From Paraburkholderia sp041321145 (GTDB taxonomy: Bacteria > Pseudomonadota > Gammaproteobacteria > Burkholderiales > Burkholderiaceae): a stretch of DNA of 64,000 nucleotides. Positions 54,252-63,072 of the stretch are shown in pieces. A program made the translations under genes and the position numbers. The stretch is from positions 248,001-312,000 of the forward strand of contig NZ_JBGGWA010000005.1 of assembly GCF_041321145.1 (NCBI RefSeq). The letters are read 5' to 3'. Position 1 is the stretch's first letter, and every line of letters starts with the position of its first letter. The notes under the pieces were generated by a model. That model was given only the letters and a program-made list of their open reading frames with translations, did no database searches and was not told the origin of the DNA.

Positions 54252-55577
54252 TCAGGTTGCCTGGATCTTCTCCGCCGGCGTGACGCGCCACGGGCCAAAT
54301 ACCAGATTGACGACGATTGCGGTGAGCGTTCCTGCCGCCATGCCGTTGCCCAGCACGATCTGCAGATAGGCCGGGAATGACGCATACACGTTGGGGACCA
54401 GAATCGGTATCAAGCCCACGACGAGCGCCGCTGCGAGCGTGTACTGATTGCCACGGGCGTGCAGATCGACCTTGCCGAGCAGACTGACGCCCATCACGCC
54501 GATCATCGCGAACACGATCAGCGCCGTGCCGCCCACCACCGGCGCCGGAATGGCGTACGCGAAGCGCCCGAGTGGCGCAAACAGCGCGATGACCATCAGC
54601 ATCGCACCGGCCGTCGCGGTCACATAGCGCGAGCGCACGCCGGTGGTCTGCACGACGCCGATGTTCTCCGCGCTGGTGATGATGAGCGAGGTGCCCAGCA
54701 GCGAGCCGAGCAGCGACGCCACGGCATCGCCGCGAATGGTCCTCGGCACATCGCGGCGCATGTCGATCTTCTTGCCGGTGATCTCGCCGACGGCGACCGT
54801 CTGCCCCGTTGCTTCAGCCATCGAGATAACGCTGAAGATCAGCATGGGCAGCGCGGCAAGCACGTCGAAACGAGGCATGCCGAACGGCAGCGGCGTCGGC
54901 AGCGTCAAGAGCGGACCCGCCCACATGCCGCCTGCGGGCATCAGCCCGCTCGCCCAGGCGGCGAAGGTGCCGACCGCGAGGCCGAGCAGCACGGCAAGCC
55001 GCCCCGCCGTGCCCTTGAACAGGCGCGCGACTGCCAGCGTCGCCACGATCGTGACCAGGGCGAGGCCTAGCGACTGCGGCTGCGCGAAGCCGGGCGTTCC
55101 CGGTTGGCCGACGACGATGCCGGCGTAGATCTTGATGAGGCTCACCGACACGAGCAGCAGCATCGTCCCCACCACCACGCGCGGGAAAAATCGCAAGCAG
55201 CGCGCGAATACCGGCAGCACGAGCCAGTAAAACAGGCTCGTGAGAATCGCCGCGCCCGCGGCGGTGCGCAGATCCGTCTGCGTGGCGATGACGGCGAACA
55301 GCATGGCGGGCGCCCCGCCCGGCACCATCACGAAAGGCAGCCGGGAGCCGATCGAACCGACCCCGAGCGATTGCAGCAGCGTGCCGGCGCCACACGCAAA
55401 GAAGGTCGCGCCGATCAGCTGCACGGTCAGGTCCGACGAAAGCGACAACATTCTCGACACCAGAAAAACCGCGGTGACGGGCGAAGCCGCCATCGACAGG
55501 ACATGCTGCAGGCCGAACAGCACGAGTTGCCATGCAGGCAAACGCGTGTCGACGCTATGTGTGGCTGGATCTGTCAC
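54252..55577 (-). CDS. NCS2-family nucleobase permease (xanthine/uracil type)
   Basis: 441 residues with about 13-14 membrane spans. Family pieces: LFGLQHVLSMAASPVTAVFL at the start, TAGAMLMVIALFAPLGRFAY, APVVGGTALIVFAMIGVMG and the EITGKKIDMRRDVPRTIRGD loop. It would import a purine or pyrimidine base with protons. GTG 55575-55577 is the start because GGAGG is spaced correctly; earlier in-frame codons read into the upstream gene in the wrong composition. It lies 29 bases downstream of an ASST-like gene. Confidence 0.87.
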   Translation of the reverse strand: MTDPATHSVDTRLPAWQLVLFGLQHVLSMAASPVTAVFLVSRMLSLSSDLTVQLIGATFFACGAGTLLQSLGVGSIGSRLPFVMVPGGAPAMLFAVIATQTDLRTAAGAAILTSLFYWLVLPVFARCLRFFPRVVVGTMLLLVSVSLIKIYAGIVVGQPGTPGFAQPQSLGLALVTIVATLAVARLFKGTAGRLAVLLGLAVGTFAAWASGLMPAGGMWAGPLLTLPTPLPFGMPRFDVLAALPMLIFSVISMAEATGQTVAVGEITGKKIDMRRDVPRTIRGDAVASLLGSLLGTSLIITSAENIGVVQTTGVRSRYVTATAGAMLMVIALFAPLGRFAYAIPAPVVGGTALIVFAMIGVMGVSLLGKVDLHARGNQYTLAAALVVGLIPILVPNVYASFPAYLQIVLGNGMAAGTLTAIVVNLVFGPWRVTPAEKIQAT

Positions 55578-55606
55578 GCTACCTCCGGAGAACGAAAACC
55601 CGACGT

Positions 55607-56722
55607 TCAGGTGCGCAGCCACGGCAATTGCTCGCGGCTGTAGCGGAAGGTCTGGAAGACGCTGTTCAACTGGCCAGGGCCGGTTTTGCGTGCCGCCTCG
55701 TCCGGGTATTCGCCGAACCAGGGAATCACGTATTCCCACACCACCTCGCCTGCCGGCGTGACTTCGAACAGGCGCCCGGTTGCCGATTCGGTGATGTGCG
55801 TGTTGCCATTCGCCAGTCGCTGCGCGTTGCCCATGAAGGCGCTGTAGAACGCGTTCACCATGTCGTCGGCGTACGACCACACCACTTCATGGGTCGACGG
55901 ATCGATCTCCAGCACGCGCGAGAACGCCACGTGCGCGCCGGTGCGGAAATTGCCGTTGTCGAATGTGAGAATGTTGCCGTTGGCAAGCGCTACCGGTGCG
56001 TGCTGGTGCGAGACCACGCTCGGCGGAATATGCATCGTGACGCCGCCTGTCTTACGGTCGACCGCGATGATGCCCGACGTGGTACGCAGGCTCATCAGCA
56101 CCTCGCCCGTCGCATTCACGCCAAGCCCGTTCACAAGCGGCCAGTGATACCGGCCGAAGCCGGACGCGATCGGAAAGTCCTCGGGCTTCAAGTGCTCCCA
56201 CGCCTTCCATTCCCACACCAGCTCGCCCGCGCGATTCACTTCGCGGATCAAGTCCCCGTACATCACTTCTTCGGCGCCGTGTGCCGTGCCGCCCCGAACC
56301 CGCTCGGCAAAACCCGCCGGTACCGGCGCGCAAGCCGCATAAAGCAGATTGCCGTTGGCGAGCCACTGCGCGTCATGGTGATGCGCCGGATCTTCGTAGT
56401 GCCAAATCACTTCGCCCTCAGGCGTGACTTCGGAGAAATCGCCGCCATGCCACATCGACCACGGCGCGTAGCGGTCTTCCGAGTTCGCATGGTTGCCGTT
56501 GTAGCCGAGGTTGCCGTTCGGAAGAATGACCGCGTGGCGGCCGGGCCGCACCGGCATCTTCCACTCGTGAACGACTTCGCCACCCATGCCGACAAGGTAG
56601 ACGTGACCGCCCGCCGTCTGCGGGGCGATGAGCGTGTAGCCGCCGGCCGAAAGCTTGGGGTCGTGCGCAATGAGGCCGACGCCGCGGCGCCGCTGGGTAA
56701 TTTGATCGACTGTAGTAGTCAC
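55607..56722 (-). CDS. ASST-like (arylsulfotransferase family) beta-propeller protein
   Basis: 371 residues made of repeating propeller blades, each with a pattern such as VVHEWKMP, VIWHYEDP, LVWEWKAWEHL, VVWSYADD and VVWEYVIP, and LANGN turns (QWLANGN, ALANGN, RLANGN). His-rich PAHHHDAQW and SHQHAPVA lie at the blade ends, a place where active-site histidines occur in arylsulfotransferases. It has no signal peptide, unlike periplasmic ASST. The start is GTG 56720-56722, preceded by CGGAGCG. It precedes the NCS2 permease and porin on the same strand. Function inferred. Confidence 0.75.
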   Translation of the reverse strand: MTTTVDQITQRRRGVGLIAHDPKLSAGGYTLIAPQTAGGHVYLVGMGGEVVHEWKMPVRPGRHAVILPNGNLGYNGNHANSEDRYAPWSMWHGGDFSEVTPEGEVIWHYEDPAHHHDAQWLANGNLLYAACAPVPAGFAERVRGGTAHGAEEVMYGDLIREVNRAGELVWEWKAWEHLKPEDFPIASGFGRYHWPLVNGLGVNATGEVLMSLRTTSGIIAVDRKTGGVTMHIPPSVVSHQHAPVALANGNILTFDNGNFRTGAHVAFSRVLEIDPSTHEVVWSYADDMVNAFYSAFMGNAQRLANGNTHITESATGRLFEVTPAGEVVWEYVIPWFGEYPDEAARKTGPGQLNSVFQTFRYSREQLPWLRT

Positions 56723-56798
56723 GATTCGCTCCGTTAAGATGATGGAACCCAATCTAGGCTATTCGACCCGTCAGTAAAACCTGATTATTCTTTACGGC

Positions 56799-56819
56799 CC
56801 GTATGGAAAAACCATACGG
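56799..56819. promoter_or_regulatory. Perfect palindrome in the ASST-like / LysR divergent region
   Basis: CCGTATGG at 56799-56806 and CCATACGG at 56812-56819 are exact inverted repeats separated by five A residues. This is a compact dyad of the type bound by homodimeric regulators. It lies just upstream of the preferred LysR start (56827) and 77 bases before the ASST-like GTG. It may be an autoregulatory operator. Confidence 0.6.
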
Positions 56820-56826
56820 TCGATTT

Positions 56827-57783
56827 ATGCGTCCAATATCACAGACATTCCGCTGTTTCGACGAAGTGGTCAGGCGCGGTTCGATCCGCAAAGCGGCCGA
56901 ATCGCTACACCTGACCGCTGCCGCGGTGCACCAGCAAATCCTCAATCTGGAGGAGCAAGTCGGGGCGCCGCTCTTCGACAGATTGCCGCGCGGCATGCAG
57001 ATCACCACGGCCGGCGAAATCATCATTGCTGCGGTGCGGCGCGGACAGCGCGATTTCGACAACGCGATGACCCAGGTGGAAGACTTGCGCTCGCTGCGCC
57101 GCGGGCATATCAACCTGGCGGTGTCGCCCTCTTCGGCGGAACAACTGGTGCCCGACGCGATTCAGGCCGCCATGAAGCGCTATCCGGGCGTGACCTATAG
57201 CGTGCGGTCGGGAAACGGCGAAAGCATCCTCAAGTGGGTGGAGACCGGCGAAGCCGACATCGGCTATGGCCTGCGTCGCAAGCCGCCGCCCGGCGTCGTG
57301 GAGGTGCGTGCGTTCTCGCAGCATCTCGGGCTGGTCACAGCGCCGGGGCATCCGCTGACGAAACTCGCCAAGCGGCCACGGTTGCGCGACTGTCTCGACT
57401 ATCCGCTCATCCTCATGACACCGGATACCGAACTGCGGGCGATGGTGGATCAGATCGACCATCGGGAGCAGCGCAAGGCGCGCCCGCTCGTCGAAACCAG
57501 TTCGGTTTCGATGGTCCGCCGGCTCGTAGCGGACGGGGTGGGCATCGGTTTCCTGATCTCGGAGAATGTCGCGGAAGACGTGACGCAGCGCAAACTCGCA
57601 TGGATGCCCCTCGCCGATGCGGGCGCCAAGTCGTTCAGTTGTCTTTATCAACGTTCTGACCTGACCACGACGGTCGCGATGAGCATGTTCCTGCAGTTCC
57701 TCGGTCACGCGATCGAGACGACCGAGAGCCTGTTCCATACTACGGCGCAAGCGGGCCGCAAGCGTGGGCAGGCGCTCAAGTGA
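56827..57783 (+). CDS. LysR-family transcriptional regulator, divergent from the ASST-like/NCS2/porin genes
   Basis: 318 residues. Helix-turn-helix at residues 6-55 (TFRCFDEVVRRGSIRKAAES, AAVHQQILNLEEQVG). The co-inducer domain follows, with VADGVGIGFLI near 245. ATG 56827 is preferred over ATG 56803: the latter lies inside the palindrome, and LysR proteins start close to the first helix, as MRPISQTF does. Divergence suggests control of the ASST-like operon. Confidence 0.85.
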   Translation: MRPISQTFRCFDEVVRRGSIRKAAESLHLTAAAVHQQILNLEEQVGAPLFDRLPRGMQITTAGEIIIAAVRRGQRDFDNAMTQVEDLRSLRRGHINLAVSPSSAEQLVPDAIQAAMKRYPGVTYSVRSGNGESILKWVETGEADIGYGLRRKPPPGVVEVRAFSQHLGLVTAPGHPLTKLAKRPRLRDCLDYPLILMTPDTELRAMVDQIDHREQRKARPLVETSSVSMVRRLVADGVGIGFLISENVAEDVTQRKLAWMPLADAGAKSFSCLYQRSDLTTTVAMSMFLQFLGHAIETTESLFHTTAQAGRKRGQALK

Positions 57784-58053
57784 GAGGGCGATGCCGCGCG
57801 CTCGAAACAGCATGGTGATATTGCTTAAGTCAAATCGCCGGCGACACGCTTTGCGGCGGCCAATGTTCTCCTTGACCGCCCGCCTTCGTCCGGCGGCCGC
57901 CGGAACAGGCGCTGCATGTGCGGATAGCACGGCGAATCGCTGCGCTCGTGCATCAAGCGGGTTTCGGCTTTCTATCCAATGCTATAAACAGAATCACACG
58001 AGAAAAGTCCGCGCGGCAATGCTAAAATCGCCCGCGTCTTTACGCTCACCATC
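57784..58053. other. Region upstream of the copper-acquisition operon
   Basis: 270 bases. TATAAA at 57983-57988 and TAAAAT at 58023-58028 are -10-like elements, but no good -35 pairs with them. No Fur-like or CueR-like dyad was recognised. Confidence 0.3.
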
Positions 58054-58455
58054 ATGACTCTACGCTCCCGCAACCGCATGACCGCATGGCTTGGCCTGAT
58101 CGCCATGTGGCTCGTCGTGTTCGCGCCGGTCGTGAGTCAGATGCTGGTGTCGAACCGCGCGAACCAGCCCTTCGCCGCGCTTTGTTCGGCGTTGCAACCG
58201 CGAGACCTGAGTCAGGCAAGCCCGACTCCCCACGCCAGCCCGGCACCGGTCCATTTAAGCCACGACGACGCCTTCGGCGCGTGTGGTTACTGCCACCTGC
58301 TGCAGCATCACGTCGCCATGCCGACCGTCGCTGCCGCCGAACCGCCGGCAGCACTCGCAATTGCCGGCACCGCGCCGCCGGCCCTCTCCACCCGCTTCAC
58401 CCCGCTCGGCGCGTTTCCGTCCGGACGCCCAAGAGACCCGCCCGCCGTTTCCTGA
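58054..58455 (+). CDS. DUF2946 protein with CxxC motif, possible copper-responsive upstream ORF
   Basis: 133 residues. An N-terminal membrane/signal-like segment (TAWLGLIAMWLVVFAPVVSQ) precedes a His/Cys-rich stretch (LSHDDAFGACGYCHLLQHH, with CGYC at about residues 75-78). DUF2946 ORFs precede TonB-receptor genes in Betaproteobacteria; in Bordetella one such ORF (CruR) was reported to act as a copper-responsive regulator of the gene downstream. Here a TonB-dependent receptor starts 82 bases later. The rest of the sequence (PPALSTRFTPLGAFPSGRPRD) is Pro/Arg-rich and could affect ribosome progress. Copper role inferred. Confidence 0.75.
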   Translation: MTLRSRNRMTAWLGLIAMWLVVFAPVVSQMLVSNRANQPFAALCSALQPRDLSQASPTPHASPAPVHLSHDDAFGACGYCHLLQHHVAMPTVAAAEPPAALAIAGTAPPALSTRFTPLGAFPSGRPRDPPAVS

Positions 58456-58469
58456 TCGCTGTTGTTCCT

Positions 58470-58508
58470 GATCGCGCATCCCGTCGCATCCGTTGAGGGC
58501 GCGCGATC
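58470..58508 (+). promoter_or_regulatory. Hairpin between the DUF2946 ORF and the TonB receptor
   Basis: GATCGCGC at 58470-58477 pairs with GCGCGATC at 58501-58508. The motif CCTGATCGC also occurs at 58451-58459, spanning the DUF2946 stop codon, so its GATCGC could compete for the GCGATC of the right arm. Two alternative pairings near the end of the short ORF, 29 bases before the receptor ATG, suit a translation-coupled switch; the mechanism is inference. Confidence 0.4.
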
Positions 58509-58536
58509 GCCTGTTCAATGCATCAAGGAAACGTTC

Positions 58537-60903
58537 ATGTTCAACTTCGTCCTGCGAGGGCTGCCTTTTCGCGCCCGCCGCGGCGCTCGGCGCACTGCAT
58601 CCGGTCGGCCCTGGCTGTCGTATTTCCCAGCGTTGATTCCGGCGTTCGTGCCGGCATTTGTCGCCGTGCCGGCTCATGCGGACAGCGCGCCCGCCGACGC
58701 CACACTGCCTGCTGTCAGCGTCAGCGCAAATGCTGTCGCCACATCGCGTGCCGTCGATCCGAACCTGCCGGCCTCGGTCGAGACCGTGACTCGCGAACAA
58801 TTCGACAACTGGAACGTCGTCAACACCGAAGACGTCCTGAAGTACATGCCGAACCTTGCAGTACGCAAGCGCTTTATCGGCGATCTGAATTCGATCATCG
58901 CCGTACGCGGCACCAGCAACACGCAGAGCGCGCGAGGTCTCGTCTATGCGGACGGTCTGTTGCTCAGCAATCTGCTCGGCAACAGCTACTCATTTCCGCC
59001 ACGCTGGTCGATGGTGTTTCCCGACGAGGTCCAGCAGGTCGACGTGATCTACGGGCCGTTCTCCGCGCTCTATCCGGGCAATTCGCTGGGCGCCACGGTG
59101 CTCATCAGCACCCGGATGCCAAAGAAGTTCGAAGCCGACGCCGACGTCAAAGCCTTCACCCAGCATTTCAGCCTGTTCGGCGTGAATCAGAACTTCAACG
59201 GCAGCGAAGCGAGTGCATCGATCGGTGACCGGATCGGAAAGTTTTCGTATTTGCTGGGTGTGAATCACCTGGAGAACACGAGCCAGCCCTTGCAATTCGC
59301 CACGCTCGCAAAGTCCAGCACGCCCGCGAAAGCCGGTGACACACCCGTCACCGGTGCGTACTTTTATAACAACCAGACCAACACGCCGACCGCGGTGCTG
59401 GGTGTGAACGGCGAAGGGATCGAACACACGGTGCAGGACCAGTTCAAGCTGAAGATGCAGTACGACTTCACGCCGACACTGCAGGCGGCCTTCACCCTGG
59501 GCTATTGGCACCAGACCTATGACAGCCAGACGTCGAGCTTCCTGCGCGACGCGAACGGCAACCCGGTATACAGCGGCAAGGTTGCAATCGGCGGCTATGA
59601 GTACGCGATTCCGGCTGCCGCCCTCGCCCCGAGTCTCGGCCACAGCGAGAACTGGCTGTACGGCGTATCGCTGAAGACGCGCAATGCCACCGGCTGGAAT
59701 GGTGAAGCGATTGCTTCGTACTACGACATCGGCAACAGCGTGGCGCGCACCGCGAATTCAGGTGCGCCGGGCAACGGTCCCGGCACCGTGATCTTCGGCG
59801 ACGGCACCGGCTGGAAAACGCTCGACCTGCGCACCACCTACACCCCTGCCACGCCTCAGGCGGGGCTGCAGAGCCATTCGCTGAGCTTCGGCTATCACTA
59901 CGACAACTACTTCCTCGACAACGAAAGCTACAGCACGCTGAACTGGCGCGACGGCGCGGCCACGTCCTTTGCAAATGCGTTCGCCGGCAAGACGCAGACC
60001 CAGGCGTTGTACGCGCAGGACGCCTGGCACTTTCTGCCCCGCTGGAAGTTGGTCTACGGCATACGGTATGAAGACTGGCAAGCCTACGGCGGCTCGCAGG
60101 CACTGCCCGGCAAGGCGATCCCGTATAGCGATGCAAGCCAGCACCACTTCTCGCCGAAGGCCTCGTTGTCGTTCGATGTCACTGACGATCTGACCTTGCG
60201 CGCTTCCATTGGCCGTGCCTATCGGTTTCCGACTGTGGGCGAGATGTTCCAGGGGCAAATCAACGGCTCGTCGATCATCAACAACAATCCGAACCTGAAG
60301 CCCGAAGACGATCTCTCGAAAGAGCTGACCGCCGAATGGGCGCACTGGAACGGCGTGTTCCGCTTCTCGCTGTTTCAGGACGACGTGAAGAACACGATCT
60401 TCAGTCAGACCGATACGACCGTGATTCCTAACGTGACGAACTTCCAGAACATCGGCAAGGTGCGCTCACGCGGCGCCGAAACGAGCTACTCGGGACAGGA
60501 TGTATTCGTGCACGGCCTGGATCTGCTGGCAAGCGTGGCGTACACGCAGTCGAAGATCATCGCCAACGCGCAGAACCCGGCGACCGTCGGCAAGTACTTC
60601 TATCGGATTCCGCTATGGCGCGCCAATCTTGCCGCGACTTATCACATCGACGAACGCGCGGCGGTTACGCTCGCCGCGCGCTACTCCGGCCGCGAATACA
60701 ACACGCTCACCAATACCGACACGAATCCCGATGTATTCGGCGGCACCAGTTCGTACACGGTGGCCGACGCCAAGTTCACGTTCAAGCCGACCAGACTGAG
60801 TGAAATCGGCGTCGGTGTCGACAACCTGTTCGACGCGCGCTACTTCGTCTATCACCCGTATCCGGGCCGCACGTTTTACGTTGAAGCGAAGCTGCGTATG
60901 TGA
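58537..60903 (+). CDS. TonB-dependent outer-membrane receptor (putative copper uptake)
   Basis: 788 residues. A long signal region (to about residue 49, ending PAHADS) is followed by a plug domain (LPASVETVTREQFDNWNVVN, EDVLKYMPNLAVRKRF, IIAVRGTSNTQSAR, EVQQVDVIYGPFSALYPGNS) and a 22-strand-type barrel ending GRTFYVEAKLRM. A typical TonB box was not spotted. AAGGAA precedes ATG 58537. Neighbouring PepSY and PCuAC genes suggest copper rather than siderophore traffic; that is inference from context. Confidence 0.85.
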   Translation: MFNFVLRGLPFRARRGARRTASGRPWLSYFPALIPAFVPAFVAVPAHADSAPADATLPAVSVSANAVATSRAVDPNLPASVETVTREQFDNWNVVNTEDVLKYMPNLAVRKRFIGDLNSIIAVRGTSNTQSARGLVYADGLLLSNLLGNSYSFPPRWSMVFPDEVQQVDVIYGPFSALYPGNSLGATVLISTRMPKKFEADADVKAFTQHFSLFGVNQNFNGSEASASIGDRIGKFSYLLGVNHLENTSQPLQFATLAKSSTPAKAGDTPVTGAYFYNNQTNTPTAVLGVNGEGIEHTVQDQFKLKMQYDFTPTLQAAFTLGYWHQTYDSQTSSFLRDANGNPVYSGKVAIGGYEYAIPAAALAPSLGHSENWLYGVSLKTRNATGWNGEAIASYYDIGNSVARTANSGAPGNGPGTVIFGDGTGWKTLDLRTTYTPATPQAGLQSHSLSFGYHYDNYFLDNESYSTLNWRDGAATSFANAFAGKTQTQALYAQDAWHFLPRWKLVYGIRYEDWQAYGGSQALPGKAIPYSDASQHHFSPKASLSFDVTDDLTLRASIGRAYRFPTVGEMFQGQINGSSIINNNPNLKPEDDLSKELTAEWAHWNGVFRFSLFQDDVKNTIFSQTDTTVIPNVTNFQNIGKVRSRGAETSYSGQDVFVHGLDLLASVAYTQSKIIANAQNPATVGKYFYRIPLWRANLAATYHIDERAAVTLAARYSGREYNTLTNTDTNPDVFGGTSSYTVADAKFTFKPTRLSEIGVGVDNLFDARYFVYHPYPGRTFYVEAKLRM

Positions 60904-60979
60904 CCGCGCGATGCACACCTCAACACATGTGCATCGCTGCGCAAACCGATCGATCCATTTTTGCATCAGGAGGATTGAA

Positions 60980-62476
60980 ATGTCCACCATCACCGCTCAA
61001 CGCATGACGTCGGCAATGGGCGCCGCGAGCGCCGGCTACCGGACGCTCTGGCGCTGGCATTTTTATGCGGGCCTCTTTGTGATGCCCTTTCTGGTGGTGC
61101 TTGCGATCACCGGCACGCTGTACTGTTTCCAGCCGCAGATCGAGCCGCTGCTTTACCCGCATCGCTTGATCGTCGAGCCGCAAGCCGCGCCCAGGCTGAC
61201 CGAAGACGCACTGCTTGCCAAGGCCCGCGCGGCGATGCCCGCCGACGCAGCCGCGGTGACGGCCCCCATCGCGAGCGCACCGGATCGCAGCACTGAATTC
61301 GTCTTCCGTCTCGCCAACGGCGAAAAACAGAGCGTCTATCTGAACCCGTACAGCGGCGAAGTGTTGGGCACGCTGAGCGTCGAACGCCGCTTCATGCAAG
61401 TGGATCGCATGCTTCACCGCAAACTGCTGCTCGGCAAACCAGGCGAACTGCTGATGGAGCTGGCCGCGTGCTGGACGCTGGTGATGATCGGCACCGGCAT
61501 CGCCCTCTGGTGGCCGCGCGAGAAAACCACGGCACGCGCGGCGCTGCTGCCACGTTTCGCGCTGAAGGGACGCGCGCTGTGGAAGAACCTTCACGCCGTG
61601 ATGGGCATCTGGCTCGCGCTCGGCGCGCTCGCGTTCGTGCTGAGCGGCCTGCCCTGGACGGGCTCGTGGGGTAAGCAGTTCAAGGCGCTCGCGACTGCCG
61701 CCCATCTTGGCGCACCGCCCGGATCGTGGGGTGGCTTGCCGTTGCGTTCCGCCCTGCCTGGCGTGCACACCGCTGGACAGGGCGGAACGGCGCAAGCGCG
61801 GACGGCCCACAAAGCACCCAATGCGCACGATGAGCACAGCGCCCACGAAGCGAACATGGACTCGATGCCGGGCATGGTGATGGACGACCTGCCGTTGCCG
61901 ATCACGCCATGGGCCGTCGGCAACACGCCCGTGCCGGCATCCGCCGACACCCACGCGGCGCAGGCGCTTCCGCTTGGACGTATCGTCGCGCTGGTCGCCT
62001 CGCTCGGCGTCTCGAGCGGTTATGACATCGTGCTGCCCACTACCGCTACCGGCGTCTACACCGTCTCGTACTTTCCGGCCGACCCGAAGCAGGAGCGCAC
62101 GCTGTACCTCGACCAATACAGCGGCGCGGTGCTGAAGGATATCCGCTATGGCGACTACGGCGCCGTCTCGAAGGCGGTGTCGTACGGCACCTCGTTGCAT
62201 ATGGGCCGCTATTTCGGCCTCGCCAATCAGCTTGTCTGCGCCGTGATTTCACTCGGGCTTGCGGGAATGGCCGTGACCGGCTGCGTGATGTGGTGGAAGC
62301 GGCGCCCGCAGCGTTCGCTCGGCGCCCCGTCGCGCGAACGGGCCGCACCGCCCATGCGCGGCTGGAAAACCGGCCTCGTCCTGCTCGGCATCGTCTTCCC
62401 GCTGATGGGCGCCACGCTTCTCGCGGTCTGGATCGCCGACCGCGCGATTTTCGCCCGCGCCTCGCACCCTGCTTAA
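60980..62476 (+). CDS. PepSY-associated membrane protein with His/Met-rich loop
   Basis: 498 residues. Membrane spans at about 25-50, 155-185, 205-230 and two near the C-terminus, with two PepSY-type periplasmic regions (VFRLANGEKQSVYLNPYSGE and TLYLDQYSGAVLKDIRYGDY). The loop between them is His/Met-rich (HDEHSAHEANMDSMPGMVM), typical of copper-binding segments. It resembles PiuB-type reductases for metal uptake. An AGGAGG ribosome binding site precedes ATG 60980. It lies 76 bases after the receptor and 36 before the PCuAC gene. Confidence 0.85.
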   Translation: MSTITAQRMTSAMGAASAGYRTLWRWHFYAGLFVMPFLVVLAITGTLYCFQPQIEPLLYPHRLIVEPQAAPRLTEDALLAKARAAMPADAAAVTAPIASAPDRSTEFVFRLANGEKQSVYLNPYSGEVLGTLSVERRFMQVDRMLHRKLLLGKPGELLMELAACWTLVMIGTGIALWWPREKTTARAALLPRFALKGRALWKNLHAVMGIWLALGALAFVLSGLPWTGSWGKQFKALATAAHLGAPPGSWGGLPLRSALPGVHTAGQGGTAQARTAHKAPNAHDEHSAHEANMDSMPGMVMDDLPLPITPWAVGNTPVPASADTHAAQALPLGRIVALVASLGVSSGYDIVLPTTATGVYTVSYFPADPKQERTLYLDQYSGAVLKDIRYGDYGAVSKAVSYGTSLHMGRYFGLANQLVCAVISLGLAGMAVTGCVMWWKRRPQRSLGAPSRERAAPPMRGWKTGLVLLGIVFPLMGATLLAVWIADRAIFARASHPA

Positions 62477-62512
62477 AGCTTGTTTCCCGCTGCCAAAACC
62501 CAGGAGCACACC

Positions 62513-62962
62513 ATGAAGACACCACGCAAACTTCTACTCGCCGCCTTGCTGTGCGGTTCATCCATTCACGCGTTTGCGGGCGCCGCTGCAACCGCAAACG
62601 TATCGGACTGCTGGATCCGCGCGTTGCCGGGCGATCTGCCATCAGGCGGCTATTTCAAGGTAAGCAACGCGGGCGACCAGGCGATGAATCTGGTCGGCGT
62701 CAGCTCTGACGTCTTCGGCATGGCGATGCTGCATCAGACGCAAAGCCAGGGCAGCACGTCGTCGATGGCGATGGTCGATCAGGTGGCGGTACCCGCGCAC
62801 GGCTCGCTCGTCTTTGCGCCGGGCAACTACCACGTGATGCTGGAGCACCCCAAACAGCCGCTCAAGATCGGCTCGACGATCCCGCTGACTCTCTCGTTCA
62901 GCGACGGCGAGAAAGTCACTGCCGCCTGCACGGTGAAGAGCGCGGGCACGCTGGCCCCGTGA
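62513..62962 (+). CDS. Periplasmic copper chaperone, PCuAC family
   Basis: 149 residues with a signal peptide (residues 1-22, to AFAG). The complete copper-site motif is present: His in MLHQTQ, ten residues, Met in SMAMVDQ, twenty-one residues, then HVM in GNYHVMLEHP, matching H-x10-M-x21-HxM. It binds Cu(I) in the periplasm and passes it on, for example to cytochrome oxidase assembly. ATG 62513 follows CAGGAG. Last gene of the operon. Confidence 0.93.
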   Translation: MKTPRKLLLAALLCGSSIHAFAGAAATANVSDCWIRALPGDLPSGGYFKVSNAGDQAMNLVGVSSDVFGMAMLHQTQSQGSTSSMAMVDQVAVPAHGSLVFAPGNYHVMLEHPKQPLKIGSTIPLTLSFSDGEKVTAACTVKSAGTLAP

Positions 62963-62974
62963 TGTTCCCGAGCC

Positions 62975-63004
62975 GCATCGAACCGCTGCGAGGCGATTCG
63001 ATGC
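62975..63004. terminator. Hairpin between PCuAC and the convergent motB-like gene
   Basis: GCATCGAA (62975-62982) pairs with TTCGATGC (62997-63004) over a 14-base loop, 12 bases after the chaperone stop. A run of seven T residues follows at about 63039. It is a plausible terminator between the convergent genes. Confidence 0.5.
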
Positions 63005-63072
63005 GCCCGTCAAGCTGACCATTGCACGTCCCGATCATTTTTTTAGCGCGGCGCGTTCGCACAGTGTGTGAC

